Origin: Bacteriovorax stolpii
Lineage (GTDB): Bacteria; Bdellovibrionota; Bacteriovoracia; Bacteriovoracales; Bacteriovoracaceae
Assembly (NCBI GenBank): GCA_945890905.1
Contig: CAMDDI010000184.1
Location: 1-6,845 of the forward strand
Reading direction: 5' to 3'
DNA: 6,845 nucleotides
The position numbers and the translations under genes were made by a program. Positions within the stretch are counted from its first letter, which is position 1, and each line of letters starts with the position of its first letter. Below are positions 3,682 to 6,845 of this stretch, piece by piece. A model generated the notes under the pieces. That model was not told the DNA's origin. It searched no databases and saw nothing but the letters and a program-made list of their open reading frames with translations.

Positions 3682-5163
3682 GTGTCAAAAATAATTCATC
3701 AAGGTGAATTCGTTGAACTTGAAGTCACTGAAGATCTCAGAACTAGTCCTGTCTATAATGACGACCTCGCTCCCACAAAAATAAAAGATCGCACCTGGAA
3801 CAAATGGCACATCATGTCTCTTTGGATTGGTATGGCGATTTGTGTTCCCACTTATACATTGGGTGCAGTACTGACTTCCTATTTTGGACTTACAGTTACT
3901 GAAGCTCTTTGGACGATTCTTGCGGCCAATACCATTGTTCTTATTCCACTTATTCTCAATGCATTTCCTGGAACAAAATTCGGAGTTCCATTTCCCATTT
4001 TGCTAAGATCTTCATTTGGAATTTATGGATCAAACGTTCCTGCACTCATCCGCGCATTAATTGCTTGTGGCTGGTTTGGAATTCAAACTATGTTCGGCGG
4101 ACTTGCCATTCATCTTTTTATCGCTAGACTTTTTCCGGCCTGGGCAGCACTTGGAGGTTGGGGTGAAGTCATAGGCTTTTTTGTTTTCTGGGTCATGAAC
4201 ATTTATGTTGTCGTGAAAGGTTCTCAGGCCATCAAAATTTTAGAAACTCTGGCCGCTCCACTTTTAATTGTGGTGGGGGTAGGTCTTCTAGTTTGGGCCA
4301 TGCCACAAATCAATATGACTGAACTTCTAGCATCAGCTCCTAAGAGACCAGCTGATGCCAATGCCTGGACTTATATTTTTGCAGGACTCACGGCCATGGT
4401 TGGATTTTGGGCGACACTCTCTTTGAATATACCAGACTTCAGTCGCTACGCTGTTTCTCAAAAAGATCAGATCTGGGGACAAATCTTAGGTCTGCCACTT
4501 ACGATGCTTTTATTTTCAATGTTAGGAGTTGTTCTGACTGCTGCTTCTCCCATGCTTGTAGGGGAGCTTGTTTCTGATCCTGTGACGTTGATTGGCAAGA
4601 TAGATAGTCCCATTATAGGTGCTTTGGGTTTATTTATTATTTTTGTAGCAACTATTTCAACCAATGCAGCTGCAAATATTCTTTCTCCTTCAAACGATTT
4701 TCAAAATGCTTTTCCTAAAATTATTAATTTCAACCGTGGTGTTTATCTCACTGGTGTCATTGGTATTATTCTTATGAGTTGGGAACTACTTCGTAAGGTT
4801 GGGATCGTTCAATCTGATGTGAGTGTTGAGGCGATGTATAGTAACTGGCTCGTAAGTTACTCAAATCTCCTTGGTCCAATTGCTGGGATTATGATCATTG
4901 ATTATTTCAAAATAAAAAATCAAAACATTAACCTCATAGATATTTATAAAGTTGGCGGAATCTATCCCAATATCAATTGGGCCGGCATGATTGCTTTCTT
5001 GGTTCCTGTTTGTATGACAATTTTCGCTCTTACGACTCAAACTCAAATGTGGATCTACCAGTACGGATGGTTCGTAGGAAGTTTTATCGGTGGAGTTCTC
5101 TATTACACATTAAGTAAGTTTATTTTTCAGAGTAATGCGCTCAAGGAGTTGGTATGGGATTAA
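3682..5163 (+). CDS. NCS1 family nucleobase/hydantoin/allantoin:cation symporter
   Basis: A 493-residue inner-membrane permease with about 12 hydrophobic helices, close to the usual family length. NCS1 proteins import nucleobases, hydantoins or allantoin with Na+ or H+. The N-terminal NDDLAPTKIKDRTWNKW (26-42) is a family signature. Compared from memory with the hydantoin transporter Mhp1, a constant offset of 14 places W131 and Q135 (GWFGIQ) on substrate residues Trp117 and Gln121, and N332 on Asn318. The same offset puts A52, V55, A323, S326 and T327 on the Na+ site. W243 (GFWATLS) may be the second stacking Trp (Mhp1 Trp220). The GTG at 3682 is chosen because AAAGGGG lies 7 bases upstream; the TTG at 3646 has none. 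Its end overlaps the dehydrogenase gene by 10 bases, and a dihydropyrimidinase follows. Uracil, dihydrouracil or a hydantoin is therefore the likeliest cargo; allantoin is an alternative. Confidence 0.92.
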   Translation: MSKIIHQGEFVELEVTEDLRTSPVYNDDLAPTKIKDRTWNKWHIMSLWIGMAICVPTYTLGAVLTSYFGLTVTEALWTILAANTIVLIPLILNAFPGTKFGVPFPILLRSSFGIYGSNVPALIRALIACGWFGIQTMFGGLAIHLFIARLFPAWAALGGWGEVIGFFVFWVMNIYVVVKGSQAIKILETLAAPLLIVVGVGLLVWAMPQINMTELLASAPKRPADANAWTYIFAGLTAMVGFWATLSLNIPDFSRYAVSQKDQIWGQILGLPLTMLLFSMLGVVLTAASPMLVGELVSDPVTLIGKIDSPIIGALGLFIIFVATISTNAAANILSPSNDFQNAFPKIINFNRGVYLTGVIGIILMSWELLRKVGIVQSDVSVEAMYSNWLVSYSNLLGPIAGIMIIDYFKIKNQNINLIDIYKVGGIYPNINWAGMIAFLVPVCMTIFALTTQTQMWIYQYGWFVGSFIGGVLYYTLSKFIFQSNALKELVWD

Positions 5164-6653
5164 ACAACATCAAGATCCGTAAGGATTTTGGCAAATTAAA
5201 AAACTGGATTGGAAACAAAGAGGTTGATTCGCTAGCTACGAACTTTATCGAACTTCATACGCCCTACACCGGCGAGGTCATTGGCCATGTTCCTATGGGG
5301 ACTTCGGCAGATGTGGATGCAGCTACTAAATCAGCCAAAGAAGCTTTTAAGGTTTGGAGCAATACCAACATTAAAGAGCGCGTACAAGTGATGTTCCGTC
5401 TTAAAGCATTGATGGAAAGAGATTTTGATGAACTCAAACAACTGGTCTCTTTGGAGAACGGTAAAACTCTTGCAGAAGCTCAAGGAGATGTTGCAAAGGC
5501 GATTGAGGTTTTAGAATTCGGTTGTTCAATCCCAAATAAAATCTCAGGCCCTATGCAGGAAGTAAGTAACGGCATTTACTGCCAAGTTATTAAAGAGCCT
5601 TTGGGTGTAGTGGCTTCAATCGCACCCTTTAACTTTCCTATCATGGTTCCTATGTGGACTATTCCTATTGCTATCACGGTAGGAAATACCATGGTGCTTA
5701 AGCCTTCGGAGCAAGTGCCTTTGGGTTCGATGAAACTTGCGGCCCTTATGAAGGAAGCTGGATTACCAGATGGCGTTCTTAATATTGTACACGGCGGTGC
5801 TGATGTAGTGAATGCACTTTGCGATCACCCAGATATCAAGGCCCTCTCGTTTGTCGGTTCAACTAAAGTTGCTAAACTTGTTTACGGCAGATCGGCCATG
5901 GCGGGAAAAAGAGTTCTCTCGCTTGGTGGAGCTAAAAATCATTTGATCGTTATGCCTGACGCAAATATTGAAACAGCACCTGCTCAAATTGTAGATTCGG
6001 CTATGGGTTGTTCTGGTCAGCGCTGTATGGCCGCTTCCGTAATGCTAGCAGTTGGCGACGTAGAAAAACATATTGATGGCATGGTGGCTTACGCTAAATC
6101 AATCAAGCTAGGTGAGAAACAAGGAACAATCATTAATAAGCAAAGCGTTGAGCGTATTAATAAATACATCAATGAAGCTGAAAAAATGGGAGCAAAGGTT
6201 CTTGTTGATGGCCGAAATATGAAGCCGGTTAATGCTGATATGACAAATCTTGAAGGTGGCTACTGGATTGGGCCAACACTTATTGATCACGTGAGTGCTG
6301 ATCATCCCGCTGCATGCGAAGAAATCTTTGGACCTGTTCTCTCTATTGTTCGTGTAAAAACTTTAGAAGAAGCTGTAAAAGTAGAAAATAAAAATCCTTA
6401 CGGAAATGCTGCTTCTATTTTCACAACTAACGGAGCGCATGCTCAGTACCTTTTCAGAAACGCTAATGCAGGAATGAACGGTGTAAACGTAGGGGTTCCA
6501 GTTCCCCGTGAGCCATTTGGTTTTGGCGGATGGAATGATTCAAAATTTGGAAATGGTGACTTAACTGGGGATCAAGGAATTGATTTCTGGACTCAAGATA
6601 GAAAGATCACAACTAAGTTCATTGAACCACAAACTAGAAACTGGATGTCTTAA
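5154..6653 (+). CDS. mmsA: CoA-acylating (methyl)malonate-semialdehyde dehydrogenase
   Basis: A 499-residue cytosolic ALDH-superfamily enzyme. MMSDH oxidises methylmalonate or malonate semialdehyde with NAD+ and CoA, releasing CO2 and giving propionyl-CoA or acetyl-CoA. Features seen: IAPFNFPIMVPMW (156-168), KPSEQVP (183-189), NAD-binding FVGSTKVA (233-240), and LGGAKNH (257-263). LGGAKNH is the MMSDH hallmark in which the usual catalytic Glu of ALDHs is replaced by Asn. The catalytic nucleophile is C291 in GQRCMA, and EEIFGPVLS (389-397) and PFGFGGW (454-460) follow. Residues about 318-332 (KLGEKQGTIINKQS) are shorter than in typical members and lack the usual acidic, MGP-containing stretch. 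ATG 5154 overlaps the permease end by 10 bases and has AAGGAG 5 bases upstream, so the two are co-translated. Beside a dihydropyrimidinase, malonate semialdehyde from beta-alanine is the likely in vivo substrate; valine or inositol breakdown is the alternative. Confidence 0.94.
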   Translation: MGLNNIKIRKDFGKLKNWIGNKEVDSLATNFIELHTPYTGEVIGHVPMGTSADVDAATKSAKEAFKVWSNTNIKERVQVMFRLKALMERDFDELKQLVSLENGKTLAEAQGDVAKAIEVLEFGCSIPNKISGPMQEVSNGIYCQVIKEPLGVVASIAPFNFPIMVPMWTIPIAITVGNTMVLKPSEQVPLGSMKLAALMKEAGLPDGVLNIVHGGADVVNALCDHPDIKALSFVGSTKVAKLVYGRSAMAGKRVLSLGGAKNHLIVMPDANIETAPAQIVDSAMGCSGQRCMAASVMLAVGDVEKHIDGMVAYAKSIKLGEKQGTIINKQSVERINKYINEAEKMGAKVLVDGRNMKPVNADMTNLEGGYWIGPTLIDHVSADHPAACEEIFGPVLSIVRVKTLEEAVKVENKNPYGNAASIFTTNGAHAQYLFRNANAGMNGVNVGVPVPREPFGFGGWNDSKFGNGDLTGDQGIDFWTQDRKITTKFIEPQTRNWMS

Positions 6654-6845
6654 ATGAGCAGCATATTAATTAAAAATGGTGAAATTATCACGGCTACGGA
6701 CCGCTTTTTCGCGGACGTTTACGTTGAGGATGGAACCATCAAAAATATCGGTCAGAATTTAGACAAGCCTAAAACAGATACACGAGTAATCGATGCCAAA
6801 GGACACTATGTGTTTCCTGGGGCCATTGATGCTCACGTGCACATG
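6654..6845 (+). CDS. Dihydropyrimidinase / D-hydantoinase, N-terminal part (3' end outside window)
   Basis: The visible 64 residues show the N-terminus of a cyclic amidohydrolase: SILIKNGEIITATDRFFADV, VEDGTIKNIGQNL, then VIDAKGHYVFPGAIDAHVHM. The HVH (H61 and H63) is the first pair of metal ligands of the TIM-barrel site, which carries two zinc ions bridged by a carboxylated lysine farther along, not in view. The enzyme opens dihydrouracil, dihydrothymine or hydantoin rings reversibly to N-carbamoyl amino acids. Allantoinase and dihydroorotase share this N-terminal pattern, but the KNGEIITATD...VEDGTI layout and the operon favour dihydropyrimidinase. The ATG follows the dehydrogenase TAA with no gap and has only a weak upstream binding site, which suggests translation coupled to the preceding gene. 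Confidence 0.88.
   Translation, partial: MSSILIKNGEIITATDRFFADVYVEDGTIKNIGQNLDKPKTDTRVIDAKGHYVFPGAIDAHVHM

Noticed and set aside
4467..4664. Minus-strand frames within the permease (also 4861-5046) and dehydrogenase (6108-6305) genes
   Set aside because: They are antisense shadows of strongly supported genes, without start signals or domains.

Overview
The window looks like chromosomal DNA from an A+T-leaning Gram-negative bacterium that uses sigma-54 (RpoN). The evidence is an NtrC-family activator, good -24/-12 promoter matches, clear Shine-Dalgarno sites, and genes typical of Proteobacteria and relatives (CsbD, DUF1328, NCS1 permease, methylmalonate-semialdehyde dehydrogenase, dihydropyrimidinase). 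The overall style would fit a low-GC Bdellovibrio/Bacteriovorax-like lineage, but that is a guess from gene content and composition. No tRNA, rRNA, insertion sequence, CRISPR array or phage gene is seen.

Region 1 (1-883): the 3' part of an NtrC-family sigma-54 activator (end of the AAA+ domain plus a Fis-type helix-turn-helix), then about 270 bases without a convincing gene. That stretch holds a weak sigma-54-like site, small hairpins and the presumed promoter of the next gene.

Region 2 (884-1725): a class I SAM-dependent methyltransferase of the Methyltransf_32 / TRM13-like type. It ends in a hairpin that serves better as the terminator of the opposing minus-strand genes.

Region 3 (1726-3146): a cluster of small stress-type genes. 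On the minus strand are a Ser/Thr/Ala-rich 92-residue protein, a DUF1328 membrane peptide and a 66-residue membrane-anchored protein. On the plus strand is a CsbD-family protein. Three sites with exact sigma-54 spacing (GG, then GC starting 12 bases later) lie at sensible distances in front of three of these genes. Two of the sites are near-identical and two are back to back. This is the most interesting feature of the window: CsbD/DUF1328 genes, usually associated with general-stress sigma factors, appear here as a small RpoN regulon, with an NtrC-type activator gene about 1.6 kb away.

Region 4 (3230-3547): a 105-residue, three-helix membrane protein of unknown function.

Region 5 (3682 to the right edge): a tightly packed catabolic operon. 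An NCS1 permease overlaps a CoA-acylating (methyl)malonate-semialdehyde dehydrogenase by 10 bases, and the dehydrogenase abuts a dihydropyrimidinase/hydantoinase cut by the window edge. Together they suggest uptake of a pyrimidine or hydantoin-type base, ring opening, and final oxidation of malonate semialdehyde to acetyl-CoA (reductive pyrimidine catabolism). The intermediate steps are not in the window.
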